A DNA stretch of 64,000 nucleotides from Streptomyces roseirectus (GCF_014489635.1 NZ_CP060828.1:6532001-6596000), one strand, 5' to 3'; shown: positions 53,365-62,618, numbered from the stretch's first letter. The notes: generated from the sequence alone by a model not told the origin. Numbers and translations: made by a program.

Positions 53365-54363
53365 TCAGAGCTTGACGACCGCCTTGCCGATGTTGTCGCC
53401 GCGCAGCACGCCGAGGAACGCGTCCAGCGTGTTCTCGACGCCCTCGGTGACCGTCTCGCGGTACTTCAGCGCGCCCGAGGCGACCCACGGGGCGACCTCG
53501 GCGACGAACGCGGGCTGGAGGTCGTACTGGTCACCCACGAGGAAGCCCTCGATGCGCCCGCGCGTCTGGATGAGGCGGGCGAGGTTGCGGGGGCCGGGGG
53601 CGGGCTCGGTGTTGTTGTAGACCGAGATCATCCCGCAGACGGCGATCCGGCCGCCCACGTTGAGCGAGCCGATCGCGGCTTCGAGGTGGTCCCCGCCGAC
53701 GTTGTCGAAGTAGACGTCGACGCCGTCCGGAGCGGCCTCGCGCAGCAGGTCGGAGACCTTGCCGGTCTTGTAGTTGAACGCGGCGTCGAAGCCGTACTCC
53801 TCGACGAGGAGCTTGACCTTCTCGTCGGACCCGGCGGAGCCGATGACGCGGGAGGCGCCCTTCAGCTTGGCGATCTGCCCGACCTGGCTGCCGACGGCGC
53901 CGGCCGCGCCGGAGACGAAGACCGAGTCGCCCTCCTTGAACGAGGCGGTGCGCAGCAGGCCCGCGTACGCGGTGAGGCCGGTCATACCGAGGACACCGAG
54001 GTACGTGGACAGGGGCGCCGCGTCGGCGTCGACCTTGACGGCCTGCTTCGCGTCGAACGTCGCGTACTCGCGCCAGCCGCCGAAGTGCAGGACGTGGTCA
54101 CCGGGGGCGATCCCCTCGGCATTGGACTCGATCACCTCGCCGACCGCGCCGCCCTGCATGGCCTTGCCCAGTTCGAACGGCGGGAGGTACGACTTCGCGT
54201 CGCTCATGCGCCCGCGCATGTACGGGTCGACCGAGAGGTACTTGTTGCGGACCAGGACCTGACCCTCACCGGGCTGGCGGACCTCCGCCTCGACGAGGGC
54301 GAAGTCCTCGGTCTTCGGCCAGCCGACGGGGCGGCTGAGCAGGTGCCATTCACGGTTGATCAT
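53365..54363 (-). CDS. NADP-dependent MDR reductase (leukotriene B4 dehydrogenase-like)
   Basis: This 332-residue zinc-free medium-chain reductase shows the NADP loop FVSGAAGAVGSQVGQIAKLKG, the FDAAFNYKT segment and the DVYFDNVGGDHLEAAI motif. These are typical of prostaglandin/alkenal reductases. It reduces enones or alkenals with NADPH, probably for detoxification. The divergent MarR gene shares a 90-bp promoter region. GGAAAGGG precedes the ATG. Confidence 0.88.
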   Translation of the reverse strand: MINREWHLLSRPVGWPKTEDFALVEAEVRQPGEGQVLVRNKYLSVDPYMRGRMSDAKSYLPPFELGKAMQGGAVGEVIESNAEGIAPGDHVLHFGGWREYATFDAKQAVKVDADAAPLSTYLGVLGMTGLTAYAGLLRTASFKEGDSVFVSGAAGAVGSQVGQIAKLKGASRVIGSAGSDEKVKLLVEEYGFDAAFNYKTGKVSDLLREAAPDGVDVYFDNVGGDHLEAAIGSLNVGGRIAVCGMISVYNNTEPAPGPRNLARLIQTRGRIEGFLVGDQYDLQPAFVAEVAPWVASGALKYRETVTEGVENTLDAFLGVLRGDNIGKAVVKL

Positions 54364-54425
54364 CGGGGCCCTTTCCTCGCATTACTTCACTACCTGAAAC
54401 AACAATGCCCCTGAATATTTCATGT

Positions 54426-54431
54426 TGTCAA
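54426..54431 (-). promoter_or_regulatory. -35 box of the reductase promoter in the MarR intergenic region
   Basis: A perfect TTGACA on the minus strand lies in the gap shared with the marR-like gene. The -10 is unclear (CATTGT 18 bp on is possible). The gap also holds an AT-rich CATGAAATATTCAGG stretch that may be the MarR site. Confidence 0.4.
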
Positions 54432-54453
54432 GTATCGGGGTACGCTGGTGCGC

Positions 54454-54918
54454 ATGGTCACAGAGAGCACCCGCCGCCACGACCCCCTCACCATGGAGGT
54501 CATCGAACTCATCGGCGAGGTCGTGTCCCGTTTCCACGAGGACTACGAGACGGCGGCCACGGCACACTCCCTCACGGGCGCGCAGGCCCGCCTGCTCTCC
54601 CTCCTCGCCCTCGAACCGCTTCCCATGCGCAAGATCGCCGAACGCCTCAAGTGCGAGCCGTCCAACGTCACGGGCATCGTCGACCGGCTCGAGACCCGGG
54701 GCCTCGTCGAACGCCGACCCGCGCCCGCGGACCGCCGCGTCAAACTCGCCGCCGTCACCGAGGAGGGGCGCCGTACCGCCCGCGACCTCCGTGACGCGCT
54801 CCACTTCGCGCGCGAACCCTTCGCCGAGCTGAGCCCGGTCGAACGGGAACTCCTGCGCGGGCTGCTCCGCAGGATGCTGGGCGAGTCGTCGGCTCAGGGC
54901 GACGCCCCCGCGCAGTAG
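54454..54918 (+). CDS. MarR-family regulator
   Basis: This 154-residue dimeric winged-helix protein has the recognition part MRKIAERLKCEPSNVTGIVD and the wing RRPAPADRRVKLAAVTEEG. Divergence from the MDR reductase gene suggests that it represses that gene and itself in answer to an electrophile or phenolic ligand. ATG 54454 is chosen. A GTG two codons upstream is possible. No clear Shine-Dalgarno exists, so it may be leaderless. Confidence 0.87.
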   Translation: MVTESTRRHDPLTMEVIELIGEVVSRFHEDYETAATAHSLTGAQARLLSLLALEPLPMRKIAERLKCEPSNVTGIVDRLETRGLVERRPAPADRRVKLAAVTEEGRRTARDLRDALHFAREPFAELSPVERELLRGLLRRMLGESSAQGDAPAQ

Positions 54919-54970
54919 CCGCGAACGCCGGGGGAGGGGTGTTGTCAGTCGGGGCCGATAGAGTTTTGGT

Positions 54971-55777
54971 ATGCGCGATCTTGGGGTGGGTTTCGGGTTT
55001 CTGGTGCAGGGGCAGCGATGGGTCGCCCGGCACGGGAAGCAGTACGGGTTCGGGCTGATCCCGGGCCTGATCACGCTGGTGCTGTACGTGGCGGCGCTGG
55101 GCTCGCTGATCCTGTGGGGCGGCGACCTCGTCGCCTGGGCCACGCCCTTCGCGGACGACTGGTCCAGCCCGTGGCAGGGGATCTTCCGGGGCTTCCTCAC
55201 CGTCGTCCTGTTCGCGCTCGCGCTCCTGCTCGCCGTCCTGACCTTCACCGCCGTCACGCTGCTGATCGGGCAGCCGTTCTACGAGAGCCTGTCGGAGAGC
55301 GTCGACAGGGACGTCTCGGTGGACGGCACCGCGCCCGAGTCGGGGCTGCCGCTCTGGCGGGACCTGTGGGTGTCCGCGCGGGACAGCGTCCGGGTGCTCG
55401 CGCGGGCCGGGCTGTGGAGCCTCCTGTTGTTCGGCCTCGGCTTCGTACCGGTCGTCGGCCAGACCGTCATCCCCGTCCTCGGCCTCTTCGTCACCGGCTT
55501 CTTCCTCACCGAAGAACTCACCTCCGTCGCCCTCCAACGCCGAGGCATCGAACTCCGCGCCCGCCTCACCCTCCTCCGCACCCGCAAAACCCTCGTCTGG
55601 GGCTTCGGCACCCCCCTCGCCCTCGCCTTCCTCCTCCCCGTCGTCGCCGTCTTCCTCATGCCCGGCGCCGTAGCAGGCGCCACCCTCATGACCCGCCACC
55701 TCCTCGAAGAGGAGAACGAGCAGGACGACGACGAGACCGAGACCGCCGACGACGAGACCCGGGCAAACACGGTCTGA
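54971..55777 (+). CDS. EI24/CysZ-like membrane protein
   Basis: This 268-residue protein has about four to six spans. The N-terminal part is GFGFLVQGQRWVARHGKQYG, and the conserved LLIGQPFYESLSESVDRDV motif (about 98-115) is the hallmark of EI24 domain proteins. It ends with an acidic soluble tail (EEENEQDDDETETADD). CysZ relatives carry sulphate, but most actinobacterial EI24 proteins are uncharacterised. Codon use in the last third is markedly more C-rich than in the first. Confidence 0.8.
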   Translation: MRDLGVGFGFLVQGQRWVARHGKQYGFGLIPGLITLVLYVAALGSLILWGGDLVAWATPFADDWSSPWQGIFRGFLTVVLFALALLLAVLTFTAVTLLIGQPFYESLSESVDRDVSVDGTAPESGLPLWRDLWVSARDSVRVLARAGLWSLLLFGLGFVPVVGQTVIPVLGLFVTGFFLTEELTSVALQRRGIELRARLTLLRTRKTLVWGFGTPLALAFLLPVVAVFLMPGAVAGATLMTRHLLEEENEQDDDETETADDETRANTV

Positions 55778-56750
55778 CCACCCCGACGCGGCACGACAGG
55801 CCCCCGTCCGCCCACACCCACCAGCCCCCTGAACGCCGCCGGGACGGAACAGGAGCCCATCAACACCGTCCCGCGACGGCTCAGCTCGCCGCACCCCGTG
55901 TGCCCTCGGGCAAGCGACCGGCCGTCGGAAGCAGCCCCGGCACGACCGTCCCGCGCCGCCGCCCACTTCACCCAGCCCCACCCCGCCCTCGGCCTCCAGG
56001 CCAGGCGGACGCCCATCGATACCGCCCCCGGCACGGACCACCCCGCAACGCCCCCCACCTCGCCCGGCCAGGCGGCTGCCCGTCGGAAGCAGCCCCGGCG
56101 TGTGCCCCCGCAATGCCGTCCCCCTCACCCGGCCGGGGCCCTCGCCCCGCTCTCCGCCTCCTGGCCCGGCGGACACTCGTCAGCACCGCCCCCCGGCACG
56201 GCCGTCCCGCGTGGCTCACCTCGCCCGGCCATGCCCGATCCTCCGGCCGGCGGCGGCTGCCGGAAGCGCCTCACCAGCCCCCGCCCCCAGCCCCATCCCG
56301 CCCTTCGCCTCCTGGCCCGGCGGACACTCGTCAGCACCGCCCCCCGGCACGGCCGTCTCGCGTGGCTCACCTCACCCGGCCATGCCCGACCCTCCGGCCG
56401 GCGGCGGCTGCCGGAAGCGCCTCACCAGCCCCCGCCCCCAGCCCCATCCCGCCCTTCGCCTCCTGGCCCGGCGGACACTCGTCAGCACCGCCCCCGGCGC
56501 AGCCGTCTCGCGTGGCTCACCTCACCCGGCCATGCCCGACCCTCCGGCCGGCGGCGGCTGCCGGAAGCGCCTCACCAGCCCCCGCCCCCAGCCCCGCCCC
56601 GCTCTCCGCCTCCCGGCCCGGCGGACACCCGCCAGCACTGCCCCCGGCACGGCCGTCCCGCGTGGCTCACCTCGCCCGGCCGCTGAACCCCCAGCCGGGC
56701 GGGGGCTGCCCGAAGCGCCCCCGGCGCCCCACCAGCCCCCGCCCCCGGCC
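55778..56750. repeat. 973-bp non-coding stretch with 151-bp tandem repeats
   Basis: GGCGGACAC marks the same point of consecutive units at 56168, 56319, 56470 and 56620, giving periods of 151, 151 and 150 bp. The first copies are almost identical and the last is diverged. Weaker related sequence lies at about 55900-56110. The period is not a multiple of three, so the long open frames seen on both strands change their register at each unit and are not credible genes. The units are extremely GC-rich, with internal dyads such as CCGGCCGGCGG. Confidence 0.85.
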
Positions 56751-57974
56751 TCAGCTCCCCACTGCCACCCGCACGATCTCCCGTACCTGCCCCACGATCG
56801 CCTCGCGGTTGCTCACGAACTGTGGGTCGGTGACCTGGTCCGGGTTGTCGGGGCCGAACTCCAGGACGGGGGTGTGGACGTGCCCGGCAGGGAGGGAGGT
56901 GCTGAGGCCCAGGCGGTCGCGGAGGAGGGTCGCTCGGTAGGCGATCTCGTTGGAGAGGTAGTCGCCGCCGCCTCCCTCGCGGGCGGTTGAGCCGGGGGTG
57001 GGGCCGTCGGGCCGTTCGACGGGGAAGGTACCGCCCGCCGGGATCTCCGTGACGGTCGTGTTGTCGTAGACGGGGAACGGCCCCGTGGGGGCGGCGACGA
57101 TCGCGGCGTAGGGAAGGGTCGTGGTCGTCCACTGCGGCTGGGACGCGGGATCGGTGACCGGGATCGTCTCCGTGCGCCCGATGTTGTCGTTGTCCCAGAA
57201 CCCCCCGCGCCAGGCCCCGTTGGTGCGCTCGATGTCGAACCGCCCCACCCGCCCCTGGCTGACGGTCGTGAGGAGGTCGAGGGAGGGCAGATGGGGCCGC
57301 AGGGCCCGCTCGACGACCCCGTCGGTGAAGTCCGCCCAGCGCACCGGGAACACGGCCGTCTCGATCCGCGCGAGCCCCCGCGCGGTACGCACGACGGTCC
57401 CGTCGAGCGCGAGGGCGGACGCGCCGGAGGGGTTGGAGATCCGGATGTCGGCGTCGAGGGTGAAGGGATCGAACCCGGTGACGAGGACCCGCTTGACCCC
57501 GCCCTCACGAGCCGGATACCCGATGTCCGCCTGCCCCCGCGACGTCCGCTCCAACTCACCGATCAACGCCGCCCGTTGCCCGGAACTGAGCCCGAACTCC
57601 GGCTCCCAGCCCCGCACTTCCCGCGTCATCCCGAGCCGCGCCCAGTACAGCGGCCGATCGTCCCCCCGGCTCAGATCCCCACCCACGGGCCCCCGCCCCT
57701 GCGCATGGTCCACCGCCCGCCGCCACAACGCGGCCCCGTCCCGCGCGACGACGGCACGGGCGTCCGCGTACGACCGCGCACCCGCCAGCGCCCGCGCGAA
57801 CTCCGGTGCCACGGAGGCGAATCCGGACCGCGCCAGGATCTCCTGCGGGACGGCGCGGTCGAGCCGCTGCTCCTCGACGGTCGGCGCGGCCGCGGGAGCC
57901 GCGCTCGCGGTGGCGGGGGAGGCGAGGCCGGTCAGCAGTGCCAGACCGAGGACGCCGAGACGGACACGGAGCAT
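56751..57974 (-). CDS. Secreted peptidase C15-like protein with Ser in place of the catalytic Cys
   Basis: This 407-residue protein has a Sec signal (about 1-24, ASA-AP), an N-terminal helical domain (about 30-155) and a pyroglutamyl-peptidase-like domain from VLVTGFDPF (about residue 162). The catalytic Glu is kept in FDIERTNGAWR and the His in AGHVHTPVLEF. The position of the Cys, normally YVCNxxxY, reads GDYLSNEIAYR, so a serine stands there. Classical C15 enzymes are about 215 residues and cytosolic. This larger exported form may use Ser or be inactive. Start ATG 57974 gives the proper signal; the longer upstream frame does not. Confidence 0.75.
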   Translation of the reverse strand: MLRVRLGVLGLALLTGLASPATASAAPAAAPTVEEQRLDRAVPQEILARSGFASVAPEFARALAGARSYADARAVVARDGAALWRRAVDHAQGRGPVGGDLSRGDDRPLYWARLGMTREVRGWEPEFGLSSGQRAALIGELERTSRGQADIGYPAREGGVKRVLVTGFDPFTLDADIRISNPSGASALALDGTVVRTARGLARIETAVFPVRWADFTDGVVERALRPHLPSLDLLTTVSQGRVGRFDIERTNGAWRGGFWDNDNIGRTETIPVTDPASQPQWTTTTLPYAAIVAAPTGPFPVYDNTTVTEIPAGGTFPVERPDGPTPGSTAREGGGGDYLSNEIAYRATLLRDRLGLSTSLPAGHVHTPVLEFGPDNPDQVTDPQFVSNREAIVGQVREIVRVAVGS

Positions 57975-58197
57975 GTGGGGGTTCCGTTTCTGCGGTGGTT
58001 GCCGGGACGGCACAAGTCTCCCGTGGCGGACGACGTCCACGCCATACCGCGTCTCCCCCACAAGCCACGCAAACAGCCCGCACAGAAGGGGAGTTGTGAA
58101 GGGTTCGTCGGGAATCGAAGGGGGTAGATCGTCCGGAGACGGCGGAATCCCCGCACACCGGATAGCGTGTCCGGTACAGGGATCGCCTCGTGGAGCC

Positions 58198-58232
58198 ACC
58201 CCGGTCCGGGACCCTGACCCCTGGACCGGGGT
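58198..58232. terminator. Hairpin downstream of the second aldose epimerase
   Basis: ACCCCGGTCC and GGACCGGGGT form a 10-bp stem with a 15-base loop, 18 bp after the epimerase stop. The rest of the 57975-58250 gap shows only the leader of the C15-like gene. Confidence 0.6.
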
Positions 58233-58250
58233 TCCACGAAGAATCCCCGA

Positions 58251-59225
58251 CTACCGCGCGGAGAACCCGTACACCGTCTCCGACCGGTACACCTCCCCCG
58301 GCCGCAGCACCGTCCCCGGAAACTCCGGCCGGTTCGGCGAGTCCGGGAAGTGCTGGGTCTCCAGCGCGATCCCCGCGCACGGCACGAACGGCGCCGGGAG
58401 GTGGTCGGCCGTGTACACCTGGAGCCCGGGTTCGGTGGTCGACACGGTCAACACCCGCCCCGACGCCGGATCGTGCAGCTCGGCGACCTCCACGGCCTCG
58501 CCCGTCACCCCCTTGTCCAGCACGAAGTTGTGGTCGTAACCCCCGCCCGTCTTCCGGGACTCACGGAAGTCGAACCGCGTCCCGGTGACGTCGGCCAGCT
58601 CGCCCGTCGGGATCAGCGTCGCGTCGACCGGCGTGAACCGCGAGGCGGCGACGCGCAGTTCGTGATCGGTGGCGACGGAGGAACCCGCGAGGTTGAAGTA
58701 GCTGTGGTTGGTGAGGTTGACGACGGTGGGCGCGTCGGTCGTCGCCTCGTACGCGATCCGCAGCGCCCCCGACGCGTCCAGGGAGTACACCGCCGAGACC
58801 TCCAGGCGCCCCGGGAAGCCCTCCTCGCCGTCCGGCGAGACCCGGCTCAGGCGCACGGCGTGCGGCCCGGCCTGCGCGCCGCCCCAGACGACCTTGTCGA
58901 AGCCCGCCGGGCCCCCGTGCAGCGAGTTGGGCGCGTTGTTGGCGGCCAGCGGGTACGTGACGCCGTCCAGCGTGAAGCGGGCGCCCGCGATGCGGTTGGC
59001 GTAACGGCCGATCAGCGCGCCCAGGAACGGCTCCGGACGGTCGAGGTAGCCCGCCAGGTCGGCGAACCCGAGGACCACGTTCGCCGCCCGCCCGTCCCGG
59101 TCCGGGACCTCGACGGACTGCACGATCCCGCCGTACGACAGGATCCGCACCCGGGTGCCGGCCCGCTCCAGGGTCCAGCGGTGCACCGGGGTGCCGTCGG
59201 AAAGTGTTCCGAAGTGTTCGCTCAT
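58251..59225 (-). CDS. galM: Cytosolic aldose 1-epimerase
   Basis: This 324-residue mutarotase without a signal peptide is a paralogue of the Tat-exported enzyme at 39931. The key segments are NSLHGGPAGFDKVVW, VNLTNHSYFNLAG (catalytic His) and LETQHFPDSPNRPEFPG (catalytic Glu). Having one exported and one cytosolic form suggests separate anomer equilibration inside and outside. It lies away from the sugar operons, ahead of an SGNH lipoprotein gene on the same strand. Confidence 0.92.
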   Translation of the reverse strand: MSEHFGTLSDGTPVHRWTLERAGTRVRILSYGGIVQSVEVPDRDGRAANVVLGFADLAGYLDRPEPFLGALIGRYANRIAGARFTLDGVTYPLAANNAPNSLHGGPAGFDKVVWGGAQAGPHAVRLSRVSPDGEEGFPGRLEVSAVYSLDASGALRIAYEATTDAPTVVNLTNHSYFNLAGSSVATDHELRVAASRFTPVDATLIPTGELADVTGTRFDFRESRKTGGGYDHNFVLDKGVTGEAVEVAELHDPASGRVLTVSTTEPGLQVYTADHLPAPFVPCAGIALETQHFPDSPNRPEFPGTVLRPGEVYRSETVYGFSAR

Positions 59226-59258
59226 GAGCGAAACCCTAAGACACCGGTCTCCACCCGC

Positions 59259-60152
59259 TCACGCCCCCGGCTCGGTGACCTTGGCATACGCGATCTCCGC
59301 CAGCCGCGCCTGCCCGCTCTTGCTCGGATGGAACCAGTCCCACCGGCTCAACTGCTTCGTCCCGAACCGGAACTCGTACACCGCCCCGTCGTCGAACCGG
59401 CACAGCGGGTCCTTCGCGCACACCTCCTCCAGCACCGCGTTGTACTCCCGCACCCGCTCCTGCACGGAGTCCCGCCGCGTGGTCGCCGCCTGGTCGAGGA
59501 CGTCCGCGTCGGCCAGCATCGACGGGCAGATCCCCACCTTCCACACGGCCCTGCCGAGCGGACTGGTCCGCCCCTCGGACCAGAGCCGCTTGAGGTCCGG
59601 CACGCTCGCCACGTACACCTGCGACTTGGGCGACACCGACCGCAGCGCGGCCATCGACTGCTCGAACGACGTACGGAACGCCGAGACCGGCGTCATCTGC
59701 GTCACCGAGTCCCGGCACGCGTCATTGGCCCCCGCCATCACCGTCACCAGACCCGGCTGCCGCGTGCCCGCCTGCGCCATCTGCCCCGGCAGATCCGCCA
59801 TCAGCGCACCCGTCTTGGCGTAGTTCCAGCTGTGCGTCTCCGCCTTCGCGGGCCCCAGCAGCCGCACGGCGAGCGAGTCGACCTCCGTGCTGTCGCCCGT
59901 CGCCCACGACGCCTCCGGGCAGTCCCGGAGGATCCCGCACGCGTCGAACCCGCGCGTGATGGAGTCCCCGACGGCCGCCAGCGACGCCGGCCGCGCGTTC
60001 CACACCGGGGACGGCTTCGCCGCCGCGCGCGTCGACGAAGGGGCCGTAGGACCGCCGCCCCCGCCCCCAGCGCCGCCCGTGCACCCCGCCACCGCCAGCG
60101 AGACCCCCGCCAGCATCCCGGCGAGCACCCCCCGCCCTCGCGTCGTCACCAT
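59259..60152 (-). CDS. SGNH/GDSL-type hydrolase lipoprotein
   Basis: This 297-residue exported protein has a lipobox (AVAGC, Cys about residue 24), a Gly/Ser/Thr linker, and an SGNH esterase fold. The nucleophile is in LAAVGDSITRGFD, the Asn in TVMAGANDACRD and the Asp-x-x-His in RWDWFHPSKSGQ. Several Cys pairs (ACGILRDC, VCAKDPLC) suggest disulphides. It is probably a surface lipase or carbohydrate esterase; the substrate is unknown. Confidence 0.85.
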   Translation of the reverse strand: MVTTRGRGVLAGMLAGVSLAVAGCTGGAGGGGGGPTAPSSTRAAAKPSPVWNARPASLAAVGDSITRGFDACGILRDCPEASWATGDSTEVDSLAVRLLGPAKAETHSWNYAKTGALMADLPGQMAQAGTRQPGLVTVMAGANDACRDSVTQMTPVSAFRTSFEQSMAALRSVSPKSQVYVASVPDLKRLWSEGRTSPLGRAVWKVGICPSMLADADVLDQAATTRRDSVQERVREYNAVLEEVCAKDPLCRFDDGAVYEFRFGTKQLSRWDWFHPSKSGQARLAEIAYAKVTEPGA

Positions 60153-60437
60153 GTCCGCCCGGCCCCTTCAGTCGTCCGGTAACAAATCCCCCACACCCTC
60201 TACAACGCGGCCGAGTTCCCGATCCGCTTCCTTTCCCGTTTCCACACCCGATCCACGGAACGTTCCCCACCCGCACAAGCGTCCTGCCGAGTGAATGGCG
60301 GGCCTTTCGGGGCACCTGGACCGACGGTACGTCACACTCCGCACCCCGTCGCACGGTAGCCTCGCCATCAACGTGGCTGCCCCGACGCCGCCGCTCAGCC
60401 AGCCCTGCAAGATGTCCCGCTCTGCCCGGAGGTCCCG

Positions 60438-60932
60438 GTGACGACACGTGGAGTTCTGTACGTGCACTCCGCGCCGCGCGCGCTGTGCCCGCACGTCGAG
60501 TGGGCCATCGCCGGGGTGCTCGGCACGCGCGTCAACCTCGACTGGATCCGCCAGCCCGCCGCGCCCGGCACCTGGCGCTCCGAGTTCTCCTTCAAGGGCC
60601 AGGCCGGCACCGCGTCCAAACTCGCCTCCGCGCTGCGCGGTTGGCAGATGCTGCGCTTCGAGGTCACCGCCGAGCCCTGCGCGAGCGCCGAGGGCGAGCG
60701 CTACAGCTGCACCCCGGACCTGGGCATCTTCCACGCGGTCACCGGCATCCACGGCGACATCCTGATCCCCGAGGACCGGCTGCGCGCGGCCCTGCTCCGC
60801 TCCCAGCGCGGCGAGAGCGACATCGAGGCCGAGATCACCAAGCTCCTCGGCAAGCCGTGGGACGACGAGTTGGAGCCGTTCCGCTACGCGGGCGAGGGCG
60901 CGCCGGTGCGCTGGCTGCACCAGGTGGTGTGA
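60438..60932 (+). CDS. DUF3145 family protein
   Basis: This 164-residue protein of actinobacterial DUF3145 has the conserved N-terminus TTRGVLYVHSAPRALCPHVEW and the YSCTPDLGIFHAVTGIHGDI and GKPWDDELEPFRYAG segments. The function is unknown. It is nearly always next to fabF in actinomycetes, as here. The GTG start has GGAGGT six bases upstream. Confidence 0.92.
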   Translation: MTTRGVLYVHSAPRALCPHVEWAIAGVLGTRVNLDWIRQPAAPGTWRSEFSFKGQAGTASKLASALRGWQMLRFEVTAEPCASAEGERYSCTPDLGIFHAVTGIHGDILIPEDRLRAALLRSQRGESDIEAEITKLLGKPWDDELEPFRYAGEGAPVRWLHQVV

Positions 60933-60938
60933 ACTGAC

Positions 60939-60972
60939 GAAGGGGCCCCACCTTTTCAGGTGGGGCCCCTTC
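60939..60972. terminator. Strong bidirectional terminator
   Basis: GAAGGGGCCCCACC and its exact complement form a 14-bp stem with the loop TTTTCA between the convergent DUF3145 and fabF genes. Confidence 0.88.
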
Positions 60973-61004
60973 AGCGTCCTACTTCAGCGTCCTACAAAGC
61001 CTTC

Positions 61005-62276
61005 TCAGACCGTCCGGAACGCCAGCACCACGTTGTGCCCACCGAACCCGAACGAATCGTTGAGCGCGGCGATACGCCCCTCCACCGGCAGCTTGCGCGC
61101 CTCGCCGACGACGACGTCGGCGTTGGCCTCCGCCTCCGGGTCGAGGTTGTCGACGTTGATGGTCGGCGGCGCGACCCGGTGATACAGCGCGAGGACGGTC
61201 GCGACCGTCTCGACCCCGCCGGCGCCCCCGAGCAGGTGCCCGGTCATGGACTTCGTCGCGGACACCGCGAAGTGGTCGGCGTGGTCGCCGAACACCTTGC
61301 GCAGCGCCTTCAGTTCGGCGATGTCACCGGCCGGCGTGGACGTCGCGTGCGCGTTGACGTGCACGATCTCCGCCGGGTCCAGGTCGGTGCTGGACACCAG
61401 GTGGCTGAGCGCGGCGGCGATGCCCCGCCCCTCCGGCTCCGGCTGCACGATGTCGTGGCTGTCGGCCGAGATGCCCTGCCCGACGGCCTCCGCGTACACG
61501 CGCGCCCCGCGCGCCGCCGCGTGCTCGGCGGACTCCAGGACGACGACACCGGCGCCCTCACCGAGGACGAACCCGTCCCGCGCCTTGTCGTACGGGCGGG
61601 ACGCGCCCTGCGGGTCGTCGTTGTTCTTCGACATCGCCATCATGTTGCCGAACGCGGCGATCGGCAGCGGGTGGATCGCCGCCTCCGTGCCGCCCGCGAC
61701 GACGACGTCCGCACGGCCGGTGCGGATCATCTCGATCGCGTAGCCGATCGCCTCCGCGCCCGAGGCGCAGGCGGAGACCGGGGTGTGGACGCCCGCGCGG
61801 GCGCCGACGTACAGGCCGACGTTGGCCGAGGGGCCGTTCGGCATGAGCATGGGAACGGTGTGCGGGGAGACGCGGCGTACGCCCTTCTCCTTCAGCACGT
61901 CGTACTGGTCGAGCAGGGTCGTCACGCCGCCGATGCCGGAGGCGATGACCGTGCCGAGCCGGTCCGGGTTGACCGAAGTGTCCTCGCCCGCGCGGGCGGT
62001 GAAGCCGGCGTCCGCCCAGGCTTCCCGCGCCGCGATCAGCGCGAACTGCGCCGAGCGGTCGAGCTTGCGGGCCTGCGGACGCGGCAGCACCTCGGAAGGG
62101 TCCACCGCGGCCGGGGCCGCGATCCTGACGGCCTGGTCGGCCGCCCAGTCCTGGGTCAGGGCCTTGGCACCGGACTTACCGGCGATCAGACCTTCCCAGG
62201 TCGAGGCTGCGTCGCCACCCAGCGGTGTGGTTGCGCCGATACCGGTGACGACCACGGTGCGATTGGTCGGGCTCAC
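61005..62276 (-). CDS. fabF: 3-oxoacyl-ACP synthase II
   Basis: This 423-residue condensing enzyme elongates fatty acyl-ACP with malonyl-ACP. The catalytic triad is Cys170 (TPVSACASGAEAIG), His in HVNAHATSTPAGD and His in KSMTGHLLGGAGGVE. The FGFGGHN end is typical. The GTG at 62276 (AGGAGA upstream) gives the usual N-terminus SPTNRTVVVTGIGATTPLG. It is last in the fab operon and follows acpP after a hairpin. Confidence 0.96.
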   Translation of the reverse strand: MSPTNRTVVVTGIGATTPLGGDAASTWEGLIAGKSGAKALTQDWAADQAVRIAAPAAVDPSEVLPRPQARKLDRSAQFALIAAREAWADAGFTARAGEDTSVNPDRLGTVIASGIGGVTTLLDQYDVLKEKGVRRVSPHTVPMLMPNGPSANVGLYVGARAGVHTPVSACASGAEAIGYAIEMIRTGRADVVVAGGTEAAIHPLPIAAFGNMMAMSKNNDDPQGASRPYDKARDGFVLGEGAGVVVLESAEHAAARGARVYAEAVGQGISADSHDIVQPEPEGRGIAAALSHLVSSTDLDPAEIVHVNAHATSTPAGDIAELKALRKVFGDHADHFAVSATKSMTGHLLGGAGGVETVATVLALYHRVAPPTINVDNLDPEAEANADVVVGEARKLPVEGRIAALNDSFGFGGHNVVLAFRTV

Positions 62277-62315
62277 GGGAATTCTCTCTCCTACGGAGTT
62301 TCGAGGATGAAACGG

Positions 62316-62333
62316 CGCCACCGCCGGGTGGCG
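62316..62333. promoter_or_regulatory. Hairpin between acpP and fabF
   Basis: CGCCACC-GCCG-GGTGGCG forms a 7-bp stem with a 4-base loop in the 93-bp gap. It could lower fabF relative to acpP or protect the acpP mRNA end. Confidence 0.45.
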
Positions 62334-62369
62334 GGGCAATCACCCCACAGGCTCAGCGCCCAGGGCGGT

Positions 62370-62618
62370 TCAGCCCTGGTGCTTGAGGATGTAGTCGGTC
62401 GCGTCACCGACGGTCTTGAGGTTCTTGACGTCCTCGTCCGGGATCTTGACGTCGAAGCGCTCTTCGGCGGCGACGACGACCTCGACCATGGACAGGGAGT
62501 CGACGTCCAGGTCGTCGGTGAAGGACTTGTCCAGCTGGACGTCCTCAACGGGGATGCCGGCGATCTCGTTCACGATCTCCGCGAGACCTTCGACGATCTC
62601 TTCCTGAGTGGCGGCCAT
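62370..62618 (-). CDS. acpP: Acyl carrier protein
   Basis: This 82-residue acidic ACP has the phosphopantetheine site Ser41 in DLDVDSLSMVEV. AAGGAG lies nine bases before ATG 62618. It carries growing acyl chains between FabD, FabH and FabF, all encoded around it. Confidence 0.97.
   Translation of the reverse strand: MAATQEEIVEGLAEIVNEIAGIPVEDVQLDKSFTDDLDVDSLSMVEVVVAAEERFDVKIPDEDVKNLKTVGDATDYILKHQG

Noticed and set aside
56120..56745. CRISPR-like array
   Set aside because: Units of 151 bp are contiguous, without short repeats and unique spacers, and no cas genes are present.
55898..56990. Several overlapping Pro/Arg-rich open frames through the 151-bp repeats
   Set aside because: The 151-bp period shifts the frame in each unit and all six frames are similarly open, so protein coding is not supported.
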